Assembly (NCBI GenBank): GCA_900455085.1
Contig: UGTZ01000001.1
Location: 1,580,501 to 1,644,500, forward strand
Reading direction: 5' to 3'
Source of the DNA: Providencia rettgeri
GTDB lineage: Bacteria; Pseudomonadota; Gammaproteobacteria; Enterobacterales; Enterobacteriaceae
DNA length: 64,000 nucleotides
In this document: positions 8,621 to 18,744 of the stretch, piece by piece
Position numbering within the stretch: the stretch's first letter is position 1
Layout: each line of letters begins with the position of its first letter
Translations under genes and position numbers: made by a program
The notes under the pieces: generated by a model
The model's input: only the letters and a program-made list of their open reading frames with translations
Database searches by the model: none
Told to the model about the DNA's origin: nothing

Positions 8621-11600
8621 ATGGCAATTTTTGATATTGAAAAAGATGAATTACTTGGGCTATCTGATGTTCAGTTAGAAGAACTAATCGCTCGTCTTTC
8701 AGAGGCAGAAGTAGCAGCACATGGTCATAGCCCTGCTAGGGTAAATTGGTCTGGTTCAATCAATGCTCCAGATGATGGTATCGATGTTCATGTTAATGTT
8801 CCTGTAGCGCAATTAACTACAGGATTTATTGAAAGACCGAATACAATCCTTCAATCAAAAAAACATTCAATGCCGAAGACTGCTATTACAAAAGAAATGG
8901 TTATTGATGGTGAATTATCATCAACGATTTCTTTATTAGCCGCACAAGGGGGAAGTTACATTATTGTCAGCTTAGCTGATGATTGCTCTCCTCCAATGCT
9001 AAAAGACCGTATTGAAGCCATGCAGGATGCAGCGAGCAGAGATCCTAATGGCAGTAACTTGTATTTACGCTTCTATGACCGTTCTAAATTAACTCAGTGG
9101 GTGCGCCAACATCCGTCAGTGATGTTATGGGTGAAAAGGAAGTTGGGTCGAGGATACTCTGGCTGGCAGCCGTATGGGGCATGGAGCAATCCACCGCAAG
9201 GAGCTGAAGATACTATAATTTTCGCACAAGGTGTGAAGATCTCATTGCCATCAGGAAAAGGTCAGAATCTTAGTATTGAAGATGCAATCGGACCGATGAG
9301 AGACCTTGTACGAACGACTAATAAAGCAATTCGTATTACTGGGTTATCTGGGGTAGGAAAAACGCGTATCGTACAGGCGCTTTTTGATGAAACTGTAGAT
9401 ACAGTTGGAACAGATGCTCTTGATAGAACAATTGCTGTTTATGTCGATACTGGTGCTGAACCAGAGCCGTCGGCTACAGTCATGTTGGAGAGGCTTATTT
9501 CTGAAAACCGACATTCAATTATGATCCTTGATAATTGTCCGTCAGGCCTCCATGCGGATTTGGCTAAAAGGGTTTCTACTACATGTGACAATGTAAAACT
9601 CATTACTATTGAGTACGATATTAGGGATGATAAGCCACAGACCACAGAGGTAATTCACATTGAGACAGTTGGACCCGAAGTCGCTGAAAAATTACTGCTC
9701 CGTCGTTTTCCTAATATAGGCCAGAATAATGCCCGTAGGATTGCAGAGTTTGCAGATGGTAATGCAAGAGTCTCTTTGGCAATAGCGGAGAGGGTGGAAG
9801 AGGGGGAAAGTTTGGCTCAACTATCCGACGCTCAATTGTTTAACCGTTTATTCGATCAGCGTAATCACCAAAATGACGATTTAAGAGAGCAAGCTGAAAT
9901 ATTGTCTTTAGTATATTCATTTTCGATTTCTGATCCCGATGTAGGGGAAAATGAATTAGAAGTATTAGGCTCTCTTTCTGGATACTCCAAAAACCAACTA
10001 TTCCGCACAGTCAAAAAATTAATAGATAGGCATATAGTACAAAAACGAGCTCATTGGCGAGCTATTTTACCCCAGGCTATTGCGAACAGATTAGCATCTT
10101 CAGCACTTGATAGTATTCCCACAGAGCAACTTAGAACGACCTTTGAGTTCTCGAACAACCAACGTTTACTAATGTCATTTGCTCATCGGTTAGGTTTGTT
10201 ACATGACCACCCTGTAGCCATCGAGATTGTTGAAGATTGGTTACAACCTGAAGGACTGTTAGGGAAAATTCTAGAGCTAGATGATTCGCAAATAAGAATG
10301 TTGGAATATATCGCTCCGGTGGCACCTGATGCGTTATTAAACCGAATTCAGATAGAACTCACTAGCTCTAATCTCAACAAGTTAACGCATTACGACCCCC
10401 GCCGAACAACGACTCTCAAACTATTACAAGCATTAGCATATGAGCCTAGAAACTTTGAGCTATGTGCTAAGTTATTAATTAGCATTGCTGATGATGAAAA
10501 AGAAAGTAGTAACCACGATGATGCAAGACAGAAGCTCACTAAATTCTTTCAGCCGTATTTATCAGGCACTCACGCTTCAATAGAACAACGTATTAAGATT
10601 CTAAATGAATGTCTTATTTCAGATACTATTGCTCGTAGATCTTTAGGGCTAAAAATGCTTTCTACAGCTCTCAACGGTGGGCTTTGGTCAGGAATTGGGT
10701 TGTATGAGTTTGGGGCTAAGCCAAGAGATTTTGGATTTGAACCTAACTACAATGAACTGATTGACTGGCGTCATGCTTTTATTAATGTTGCATTACAATT
10801 AGGAAATTCGAATGATCTAGAATTGAAAAATAGTGCTCGGCAGATTCTAACGAATCAATTTAGAGGGATGTGGTATCAAGAAGCGATGAGAGAAATACTT
10901 GTCGATGCAGCTCGTAAGTTACATGCTTATACCCCTTGGAGTGAAGGTTGGAAGGCGATTCGTTCAGTTATTTATTTTAATTACTCTAAGAGCCAAGATA
11001 GTCAAAATTTAAAACAGATACCAAATAACCTCGTGGCCTTAGAGAAAGAGTTAGAACCTAATAACTTGATTTCAAAAATAATAACTTTTGTCTTAAGTGG
11101 GGGGAGGGATTATTGGGCTCTTGATAATGACTTTAATCATAATGCTGGCGATAAATATACAGATGCTCAAAAACGGCTTGAAGCTAATGCTCAACGACTA
11201 GGTGAACTTTTTGCTATTTCAAGTCATAAGCTTTATGAGCTAGGTTCTAATTTGTTTTCTTCAGAGTGGATGCCTTATCGAGCTGCGTTTGGGAAAGGGT
11301 TAGCTAAAGGAACTTGCGACCAGAAAATCTATTGGCAGAATCTTGTTGATGAGTTGAAAAAATATCCCGAAATTAATAAAGATTTCTCAGTTTTTAAGGG
11401 ATTTATTGAAGAAGTTGATTTTATAAATAGGGAATTAGCACAGGAGATACTGGATCAATGTGCACAACATAGTGAGCTTAAAAAGGTATTGGTCGATTTA
11501 CATCCATGGAAAGAATTCGCTATAAATGATTTTAATCGCTGCATCGCAATTTTAGATGATTCAGATATTAGCCCATTCATGTACGGATCAATCTTGTGGG

Positions 11601-12478
11601 CGGCTAAATATGCTGATTTACCTAGGGAGTGTATTCTTGACCTTACCTCAAGGCTTTTAAGCAAATCAAACGGCGATGATGTTGTTCTAGAAGGCCTTAG
11701 CATGAGGTTACATAACAAAGACGAATCAATCGATATTCTTGGTGCTGAATTTAGATTACTTGGTCTGAAAGCTGGAATATCGCGACTTAAGAGGAATGAT
11801 AATGACTCTGACGGTATGAGCGATTATAACATGGAGCATGTGATTAATGCGGCTTTACGTTTTGATGGTAACGAATCGGAAAAACTAGAGTGGTTAAATA
11901 CTATTTTTGAGGTAATTGACAATAGCTATGGTTGTCTTTACTCATTTGCAAATGTTATTGGGAAGACAGCTTCATTGATGCCAGAAGAATTTCTTAGTCG
12001 TGTTTTTGAGGGAACGGATAGGCAAAAACAGTCACGATTATATTTTATCCGTAGTGATGATAGGAATGGATCTGTTCTTGAAAAGATAGATAAGAATGTA
12101 CTACTTGAATGGTGCTGTTACAAAAATGATAGCAGTATATTTGCGGCTGTAGCGATGAGCATAAACCTTTGGGTAAAAGATGAGATTACATCAGCAACGA
12201 TCTTGTCTGAGGTGGCAATCAAATTATTAGAACTAGCACCTGAACCAAAGGTTGTTTTAGAAGCATTTGCAGAGTGTACGACTCCTTCTTGTTGGTCTGG
12301 TAGTCTGGCAAATATAATGCAATGTAGAGCAGATGCAATTAGCCAGCTAATTACCCATGAGCGTATCGACATTTCTATAGCTACAAAGTCGGTGAATGAA
12401 AAACTGATTCGTTGGATAGAGAATGAAAGAGTCCGTGAACGTAAGGATGCTGAAGGACGTGAACAGCGATTTGAATAA
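8621..12478 (+). CDS. Avs-like antiphage protein: N-terminal nuclease plus STAND NTPase
   Basis: This is a 1285-aa protein with three parts. Residues about 1-180 look like a PD-(D/E)XK (Mrr-like) nuclease: DDGIDVHV at 51-58 and the QSK motif at 78-80. A STAND-type NTPase follows, with Walker A GLSGVGKT at 241-248, Walker B IMILDN at 300-305 and a winged-helix-like region to about 520. The rest (about 520-1285) is a long helical array without clear periodic motifs, fitting a ligand sensor. Avs4-type proteins join an Mrr-like nuclease to STAND and a large sensor that detects phage terminase or portal; this one is shorter. It stands in an ssrA island with other defence-type genes. The nuclease-STAND architecture is seen; antiphage function and the Avs subtype are inferred. 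Start: ATG; no strong ribosome binding site is seen. Confidence 0.75.
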   Translation: MAIFDIEKDELLGLSDVQLEELIARLSEAEVAAHGHSPARVNWSGSINAPDDGIDVHVNVPVAQLTTGFIERPNTILQSKKHSMPKTAITKEMVIDGELSSTISLLAAQGGSYIIVSLADDCSPPMLKDRIEAMQDAASRDPNGSNLYLRFYDRSKLTQWVRQHPSVMLWVKRKLGRGYSGWQPYGAWSNPPQGAEDTIIFAQGVKISLPSGKGQNLSIEDAIGPMRDLVRTTNKAIRITGLSGVGKTRIVQALFDETVDTVGTDALDRTIAVYVDTGAEPEPSATVMLERLISENRHSIMILDNCPSGLHADLAKRVSTTCDNVKLITIEYDIRDDKPQTTEVIHIETVGPEVAEKLLLRRFPNIGQNNARRIAEFADGNARVSLAIAERVEEGESLAQLSDAQLFNRLFDQRNHQNDDLREQAEILSLVYSFSISDPDVGENELEVLGSLSGYSKNQLFRTVKKLIDRHIVQKRAHWRAILPQAIANRLASSALDSIPTEQLRTTFEFSNNQRLLMSFAHRLGLLHDHPVAIEIVEDWLQPEGLLGKILELDDSQIRMLEYIAPVAPDALLNRIQIELTSSNLNKLTHYDPRRTTTLKLLQALAYEPRNFELCAKLLISIADDEKESSNHDDARQKLTKFFQPYLSGTHASIEQRIKILNECLISDTIARRSLGLKMLSTALNGGLWSGIGLYEFGAKPRDFGFEPNYNELIDWRHAFINVALQLGNSNDLELKNSARQILTNQFRGMWYQEAMREILVDAARKLHAYTPWSEGWKAIRSVIYFNYSKSQDSQNLKQIPNNLVALEKELEPNNLISKIITFVLSGGRDYWALDNDFNHNAGDKYTDAQKRLEANAQRLGELFAISSHKLYELGSNLFSSEWMPYRAAFGKGLAKGTCDQKIYWQNLVDELKKYPEINKDFSVFKGFIEEVDFINRELAQEILDQCAQHSELKKVLVDLHPWKEFAINDFNRCIAILDDSDISPFMYGSILWAAKYADLPRECILDLTSRLLSKSNGDDVVLEGLSMRLHNKDESIDILGAEFRLLGLKAGISRLKRNDNDSDGMSDYNMEHVINAALRFDGNESEKLEWLNTIFEVIDNSYGCLYSFANVIGKTASLMPEEFLSRVFEGTDRQKQSRLYFIRSDDRNGSVLEKIDKNVLLEWCCYKNDSSIFAAVAMSINLWVKDEITSATILSEVAIKLLELAPEPKVVLEAFAECTTPSCWSGSLANIMQCRADAISQLITHERIDISIATKSVNEKLIRWIENERVRERKDAEGREQRFE

Positions 12479-12758
12479 ACAGGATATAGAAAGAGTTGAC
12501 TAAGACATTTTGTATCGTGTTTGTTCCTCGGTCGAGTTACTTAGTTCAATGGGTATAATGAAAATTGCTCAAGACAAATATACTGATCAGATTATCAGGC
12601 AAATAAATGCAGGCATGAAGTAATGGAAAGTTAGAGCCGGTAGTCAATAATTGAGTAAGGGATTTACTGTACTTGTATTAGATTATATCCGAGTAGTGTA
12701 GTACATGTTTGAAACTGAAGGGCTGCTCAGAGCGAAGAGCTGACATTGATTTAACCCG

Positions 12759-12872
12759 ATGGTAGCAGATGCGTTAATGGACAGACTCCTGTACAACGGG
12801 CACCGGGTTGAGCTCAGGGGCGAACCGATGCGAAAACTGGCGCAAACCGATCAAACTGGTTGTAAACTTTAG
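12759..12872 (+). pseudogene. istB: IS21-family istB remnant (C-terminal end)
   Basis: A 37-codon open stretch reads VADALMDRLLYNGHRVELRGEPMRKL. It matches the end of IS21-type IstB ATPases, which usually read ADAxMDRLLHNxHRIELKGxSMRK. The frame ends at 12872. The upstream ATPase part and the istA transposase are not present nearby, so this is a relic of an insertion sequence. Confidence 0.7.
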
Positions 12873-13057
12873 TAAGGAACAATTTGCTCGAGAAGCGTGA
12901 TCGAAATTGCCGGAATCAGTGGTCTAAATCATCGGAATACACAAGCAGAGCCTATAATTTGAATTCTTTAGCATATCAGGGTGAAAATGAAGTGACTGGC
13001 ATAGCTAAATGCATTGCTAAGTGGATTAATAAAAAATTTGGTGAACCTATTTTCTGA
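12866..13057 (+). pseudogene. Unidentified coding fragment
   Basis: A 63-codon frame without an ATG runs to a stop at 13055-13057. It reads in part SRAYNLNSLAYQGENE and ends GIAKCIAKWINKKFGEPIF. Composition looks protein-like, with no internal stop. It may be the tail of a deleted gene. I do not recognise the family. Confidence 0.3.
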
Positions 13058-13196
13058 TTAAGTTACCAGAACCCTCGCATAAGAAGCACAGGCTATAAGA
13101 GTAAGTCAAAGAAATGAGGAGGATGGCCTAGCCTTGGTTAGATATTGGGATAAGCCGGAGGACTTGCTTAAGATAAAAGTCCTCCACTGGAGTTCG

Positions 13197-14534
13197 TTAA
13201 AAATCTCTATATCTAAATTTATTTATCCTTTGCATTATTGATAAAGTCCATTCTTTATCGTTCGAAGATATGATAAATAAAATATTGGATACTATTATGT
13301 TTTCTAGCAACTTAGTGTAATCGTGTAGATCTTTAGATAATTTCTCGTTGAGTATTTTGTCTCCTTTGCTTGGGTAGTGAGTGAAGATATTTCTGGCTTG
13401 AACTATTTTCCTAATATCATCCTCTCTTTCTTTTATTTTTTCGTCAGACCAGCAAACTGATAGCATCAGTTCTAATCTCTGTCTGAATGAATACTCATAC
13501 CCATAAGATAGTTTTTCTTTCAAAAAAATTTCATGTTTTTCTCCAGCCTTTTCTATTATATCTTTAACCATTACGCGATAATCTGATTTCGACATTGGGG
13601 TGTCGTTACATGTGCGTCTATGCAGTGCTTCAGCAGCTTGTGCAAGTGATAGGAAGGCAGCTTCTGTATACTGATGTGTTCCTGATTTTAATTGAGTATA
13701 CAAGGATATTGTTGGTCGTAGTTTTTTCGATAACAAAAACCAGTTTTTTATTATTTCAGCAGATCTGTCTCCAGCACTTCGCATCGTAAAGTAATAATTG
13801 ACTAAGTTTATTTCTTTTCTTTTTTTCATTTTATTTGCTGTTTGATAAATTACTCTGTTGTTATTATTTTCACCGTAATAAGAGTTTTTTATCGTACACA
13901 CTGAGTCCAATGCGAATGAAACTAAGTTTGACAGGGTGACGCCATTATCTATGAAGAAATCCAAGTCTTTTTCTTCTGCGCTCTCAAATATTGCAAACGC
14001 CTTGCTTCTTACTTCCGTCCTTTCATGGAAGTTACCTGTTGAAATAGTCATGCTATGGCTTAGGGTAAGAGATAAACCATCACCTAGCTCTATCCTTTCC
14101 ATGTCAGGTAAGTCATATGAGTAAATTTTTTTATTATCCTTCCATTCACTGTTTATTATTGGCTTGGCTATCCATTTTTCTAAGTCCTCTATCTCGAATG
14201 TCATTTTTGAGGTCTTTATGTCATATCCCTGATGGTTTTTATCAACGCAAACCATTTTATTGCAAAATAATTTTGTTCGAGACAAATCACCTGAGAATTT
14301 ATGTTCTGAAGAAACAGTAAAGCTATCAATCAGAAGAATCTTTCCTAATGCTGATGTTTCGCCTGTTAGATTGAGCATATCTTTCTGATCTAAATTAGAA
14401 GCGCTTATCTTGTGTATGCAATCGAGATAAATCTCCCCAGATTCACTTATTTCTAAAGCACCAGCCAAGTCATATGTATCACCTTCATCCACAGAGAACA
14501 CACCTTGCATTACGATTTTTTCATCCAACTTCAT
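13197..14534 (-). CDS. apeA: ApeA-like HEPN-domain antiphage protein
   Basis: This 445-aa protein has an N-terminal beta-rich domain (about 1-260) and a C-terminal HEPN domain. The HEPN part includes AFLSLAQAAEALHRR and the ribonuclease motif R-x4-H in QARNIFTHYP (R381 and H386 from the chosen start). HEPN proteins cut RNA, and ApeA, with a similar layout and length, was described as an antiphage protein. The start at MKLDEK is preferred over an in-frame ATG six codons upstream because AGAGAGG lies about nine bases before it. It stands alone, opposite in direction to the Avs-like gene and in line with the nuclease-like gene and integrase. Family call is good; defence activity here is inferred. 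Confidence 0.75.
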   Translation of the reverse strand: MKLDEKIVMQGVFSVDEGDTYDLAGALEISESGEIYLDCIHKISASNLDQKDMLNLTGETSALGKILLIDSFTVSSEHKFSGDLSRTKLFCNKMVCVDKNHQGYDIKTSKMTFEIEDLEKWIAKPIINSEWKDNKKIYSYDLPDMERIELGDGLSLTLSHSMTISTGNFHERTEVRSKAFAIFESAEEKDLDFFIDNGVTLSNLVSFALDSVCTIKNSYYGENNNNRVIYQTANKMKKRKEINLVNYYFTMRSAGDRSAEIIKNWFLLSKKLRPTISLYTQLKSGTHQYTEAAFLSLAQAAEALHRRTCNDTPMSKSDYRVMVKDIIEKAGEKHEIFLKEKLSYGYEYSFRQRLELMLSVCWSDEKIKEREDDIRKIVQARNIFTHYPSKGDKILNEKLSKDLHDYTKLLENIIVSNILFIISSNDKEWTLSIMQRINKFRYRDF

Positions 14535-15123
14535 TGTTATAACCTCTCTCATTTGGCACTAAACAACATATATCAGATAACAGCCCTTTCTAGCAGAGGT
14601 TTTTTTGCTACAGATTACAAAATTTGTCATATCATCCCCCTTTAAGCCAGTATATACAGCGTCCCCTCTGGTTAGGTGCCTCCGTGACTGATCAGGAGGC
14701 GCGCCCAATCAGAAACCTTCGGCATCCACTTGTAGTGGCTCATTAAACTTGATAATCCGAACAGAGGAGCAACCACGTCTGCTTCTGGCACTAAAATGCC
14801 CTCAAACAGTGCTCAAGGGTCTGGTTTGAGTGAAGACCTGATATTAACACTTAGAAGAAGGTTATCTTGTGATAACCTTAATTTCTCTCCATTGGATTTC
14901 AAATCCTTGCTAGAACAGAAAGTGAACATCATAGCATGCAAGCCATTTTGGGTCTGTCGAAATCCATTAGTTAAACTTATAACACTAAGCTACTGCAGGT
15001 GGTCTTGGAGAAAAAATGGCGGAAGTCTTAAATAATCATTACCGTTATATGCATATTTTAGAGTCGAAAACGAATGTGTGGATTGATATAGGGCTCCGAA
15101 GGTAAAAGTGGTCAATGAGCCCT
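14535..15123. other. Intergenic region without a supported gene
   Basis: This gap between the ApeA-like and nuclease-like genes has no convincing gene. A GCCTCC/GGAGGC hairpin lies at 14678-14700. A 29-codon frame (15015-15104, starting MAEVLNNHY) has GGAG upstream but no other support. GTCTGCTTCTGGCAC near 14778 resembles GTCCGCTTCTGGCAC near 17198, which may be a short dispersed repeat. Confidence 0.4.
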
Positions 15124-17016
15124 CTATTTGTTTTCTGCTAACTGATCGGGGCGAATAATATATAGCTTCGGCGTTTGGTCGGTATTGTTGTTAGGAGGCA
15201 TCAGCATAACCCATGGACGGCCTATAAATTTACCGTTTTCAAAAAAACATGCCTACTTCGTCACGCCAAAAACGTTTTGTCGCTAACACAGCTCCAGGCC
15301 AAATTGATTCAACTATTTCTTTCAATGAGGGAGTCATATTACTCACAAAGTTAATTAATTGATTAGCATGATGAGTGGCACTTTCAGGACCTATATTTTT
15401 AGCTGTTAACATCACCGCTGCAAATAACCGTTCTGTGCGCATTCCCATTTTGACATCTAGCTTAAGCGTCAATCCATCTGGAAGTTGAGCTTCTATGGCT
15501 CTAATATCTATATCCACTTCAAAAACTGATTCATCAACACTTTCCCACATTTGTAAGTAAGTCATGCTCCGATCGAGTAAGTAACAGGGTGACGGTATAT
15601 TATCGTAATATTCTAAAATCTGTACTGCAGGTGCTCTATCATATGACTCTGTATAGACCAGCGGTCTTGCTAATGCAGCGGCCAAATGAATTGCTCGAGT
15701 GGGATCAAACTCATTAACACCTATTTTTTTAAGCTTATGACGAATATTTTCTGCTTCTTCAAAAAATCTTTCTGCATCAGGATGAAAAGGAATATACTTT
15801 CCATCTTCAATTTTAACGCTTCTTCGTTGCTCTTTTTCATTATGGCATAAATAAGGATGTAGCCATCCTAGAACAGTTTCTCCACCCAAGCTTTCAAACC
15901 AGTCAGGTTGAGGAACTAGATCTTGATGTATTAATTCAAGTTGTTCGTCATTAACAGCTACAAAAAGGGATTGATTAACGGCCTCTCGTTCAGAATGCTC
16001 ATAAATTTCAATTAGTTGATTACTTCCGGTGACATAAGGCCATCGAAGTTCGTACATCAAGAATGCATCATGATTTTCTGAAAACCAACCCGCCCACTCA
16101 ACTTCAGCAACTGAAATATTTTCAGGAAATTGCCAATCCTCTCCCATTTCAGGAAGAAGCCATTCCTTCTCAGTCTTTATCTCTCCATTAAAATTTATGA
16201 TGTAACTTTCTGGCTCAATTCCTCCTATCCAAATATTGTCGTCCTCATTCTTAGATTTTGGGTTAATCAAAGCGGATTTACCAAATCTAACAGTCACTCC
16301 AGTATAATTACTCTTTAATGTTTGCAATACATCCTGTTTCATATTAGCAATAGCAATAGGTAGCTCTGTCAGGGATATCCTACGCTCTCCGCTAATCGAA
16401 TTAGCCAAAAAATCACCAACGCCTCTAGATTTAATTGAAGGTCGGAATGGTTCAAATAATTCACGTGGTCCCCGAAAGTTAGCAATACCTTCATATTGAG
16501 TTGTATTTAGTTTTACAGTGCTATCGTCACTTATATTCCGAATGATGAAGGGAATAAGTAAGCAATGAGTAGTCATTCCCAAGGTAGAACCATGGAGCCA
16601 CATGCGCGATAGTAGCGGGCTTTCTTCAACATATTGCAGCATTAAATCGCCGTCAATATAGTCCAGAGAATAGCTTGGAAAGTTATCAATGTATTCACGC
16701 TTTCCCTGTGGGGAAATGCGACCATTCATAAAAATAAAGCAGACTTAACTCCAAACTTTGCCAATGCTATAACAATCTCATCTGTTTCACGTGAGCTAAC
16801 AGACTTTGAGTCATCAGAGTGGTGTTTACACTGGGTTAAATGTTGTATTCCTTCAGGCGTTATTGAAAGGATATCTCTTCTGCCATCACCAGGACCATCA
16901 AGAATGCGAACCTTAGTATGACCAAGAGACCATTTAAGAATGTCTGCAGCAAGAATAGGGAGCGAATTAGGATTTAAAGACCCGCTTAGTTTATATCGAG
17001 AATCAATTTCAGCCAT
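15124..17016 (-). CDS. Nuclease-like protein of unknown family, broken by two homopolymer shifts
   Basis: Three collinear frames make one protein of about 630 aa. Frame one (from the ATG at 17016) has a restriction-endonuclease-like core: GPGDGRRDIL followed by TQCKHH, that is D48 and Q62-x-K64. It ends GVKSALFL at 16726. Frame two starts directly there (MNGRISPQGK) and ends GMFF at 15239. Frame three continues ENGKFIGRPWVMLMPPN to a stop at 15124. Adding one T to the T5 at about 16731 and removing one from the T7 (A7 at 15241-15247) joins all three. The long middle and C-terminal parts are unrecognised. It lies between the integrase and the ApeA-like gene. A DNA-cutting defence role is inferred from the QxK motif and location. 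Confidence 0.65.
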
Positions 17017-17284
17017 TTATCTACTCTTATAAAAATAATTGTAATCATTCACTTTGCTTAGTTATATCATATAGTAAGAATCCACTCTCGATAGAAATTC
17101 TAACTATCAATTTTACAGTATAATTAATAGTGATACTGAAATATATAATTTTACTTTCTAACCAACTTAGTGATCAGGTAAATTTGCTTCCTAAGATGTC
17201 CGCTTCTGGCACAGGGCCGATATCTTGATGATATATAACTCAGTGTAGTTATAGTACCAGCTCTAATCTGAGCTGGTACACATG

Positions 17285-18525
17285 TTACCCAACTAGCGAT
17301 ATCCCTCTTATTCCGCCTTCAATAATACTTCCCCTATCAGCCGCTTCAATAAAATCAGCCCACCATTGCATCATAGGGCGTCTTTGCTCTAGGTAATCAC
17401 TACGGTTATAGGCGCGTCTAACTTCGTTTTTATCAACGTGGGCTAGGGCGGCTTCGATAACATCAGGAGGGAAGCCTTGTTCATTGAGTGCGGTACTGGC
17501 AATTGAACGTAAACCGTGAGAAACCAATACACCACCAAACCCGGCGCGTTTTAATGCAGCATTGACGGTTTGGCTGTTCATAGGTTGGGTAGGCTTGATG
17601 CGGCTAGGAAAGATAAACTCACGATTACCACTGAGTGGTTTCATTAGTTCTAAGATAGCTAAAGCAGCGTCAGATAACGGAACAGTGTGCTCACGGTTCA
17701 TCTTCATTCTGGCAGCGGGTATTTTCCATTCCTTGGTTTCAAAGTTGATTTCGTCCCAACGAGCTTCCGCGGCTTCAGCAGGGCGCGAGATGGTGAGTAG
17801 CTGCCACATAAACAAGCATCGAGTCGATAGGCTAATACTAGCTGTACGCATTGTCTGCATGAGCTTTGGTAGCTGATCAGGAGGAATACTTGGCATATTC
17901 TTTTTCTTGGGCTTTTCAAAAGCTTTACCAATGTTGATACTTGGAACGGCATCAATTAAGCCAGTGTTTTGAGCATAGATCATCACTTCGTTGATTCGCT
18001 GGCAAAGGCGACGAACGGTTTCTAATGCACCTCTAGCTTGAACCGGTTGTATTGCTTGAACCAATATATGGGCTTTGATATCGGTAACGCTGACATCACC
18101 TATAGTGGGAAACACATCTCGTTCAAGTGAACGCCAAATATCGTTACCGTAATCTTCGGTTACGGTGGACTTCTTCACTTCCCACCAACGTTCAGCGACA
18201 AGTTGAAAGGTATTGGTTTTAGCCTCTTGAGAGTTTCTTATTTGATCTTTTTGATATTCTTGAGGGTCAATATCTTTTGCCAGTAATGAGCGAGACTCTG
18301 CTCTAAGTTTTCTAGCATCTGAAAGTGTGACCGCAGGGTAGGCCCAAAACTTTGTTTGGTCCTTTGTTTTGTATACGGGCGGTAGTAACGGAATTGCCAT
18401 AACTTACTTCCACTAGATTTGATTAACAGTGTGAGTCCATCACCATCATACAGCTGATAGTCCTTGTCCTGCGGTTTAGCTGCTTTGATTTCGGTATCGG
18501 TTAATGGCTTAGTTTTTCTTGCCAT
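17285..18525 (-). CDS. P4-type tyrosine integrase for ssrA insertion, one frameshift
   Basis: This site-specific recombinase is about 413 aa after correction. The N-terminal arm-binding domain (MARKTKPLTDTEIKAAKP, then YQLYDGDGLTLLI) is typical of P4-like integrases. The first frame ends after RTKQSFG and the second resumes at AYPAVTLSDARKLR; one extra G in the GGG at about 18339 rejoins them. Catalytic residues visible are Arg in TISRPAEAAE, HGLR, AHVD and Tyr in RRAYNRSDY. Start at the ATG at 18525 is set by GGAGA six bases upstream. It lies 184 bases beyond the ssrA 3' end, the standard place for integrases that use tmRNA as attachment site. Confidence 0.9.
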
Positions 18526-18640
18526 GAAAAATCTCCATGCGTTTAGGCCCAACAAAGATGTTAGTTCTTTTCGTTGGGCCCTATCAATGGGCCCTAAAGG
18601 AATTAGCTTTGGTGGGATAAAATAGGACAGCGTAGGACAT

Positions 18641-18676
18641 AAAAAAGCCCGAAACTCATTGAGTTAGCGGGCTTTT
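18641..18676 (-). terminator. Rho-independent terminator downstream of ssrA
   Basis: On the minus strand AAAAGCCCG pairs with CGGGCTTTTTT around a loop containing CTAACTCAATGAGTTT, itself self-complementary. The T-run follows directly. It lies 33 bases past the tmRNA 3' end and fits tmRNA termination. Confidence 0.8.
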
Positions 18677-18708
18677 CAGTCTTCTTTGGACGTCCTTAGA
18701 AGATAATT

Positions 18709-18744
18709 TGGTGGAGCTGGCGGGAGTTGAACCCGCGTCCGAAA
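18709..18744 (-). other. Probable attachment-site core (3' end of ssrA)
   Basis: The last 36 bases of tmRNA, ending in the T-arm and CCA, are the usual crossover region for ssrA-specific integrases. The integrase lies right next to it. I found no second copy to the left inside the window, so the other junction is unplaced and the core length is an assumption. Confidence 0.4.

Larger units (their letters stand above)
12479..13196. other. Gene-remnant zone between Avs-like and ApeA-like genes
   Basis: There is no intact gene in these 718 bases. It contains a recognisable IS21 istB tail (12759-12872) and an unidentified coding-like fragment ending at 13057. A short frame at 12549-12623 reads MGIMKIAQDKYTDQII and would run on as GMK-stop-WK; it faintly resembles the start of ArdC-type proteins. 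The zone looks like decayed mobile DNA separating two defence genes. Confidence 0.55.

Noticed and set aside
12549..12623. Start of an ArdC-like antirestriction gene
   Set aside because: Resemblance rests on about 25 residues interrupted by a stop; kept only as a remark in the remnant zone.
14796..15035. 79-codon plus-strand frame in the ApeA-nuclease gap
   Set aside because: No ribosome site, no family and unusual composition; probably chance.
15015..15104. 29-codon frame with GGAG upstream (starts MAEVLNNHY)
   Set aside because: Too short, no family, and it lies in a decayed region.
1..18700. Second copy of the ssrA 3' end as the far att junction
   Set aside because: I looked for the GGTTCAACTCCCGCC-type core and found no copy to the left; the far junction is probably outside the window or diverged.
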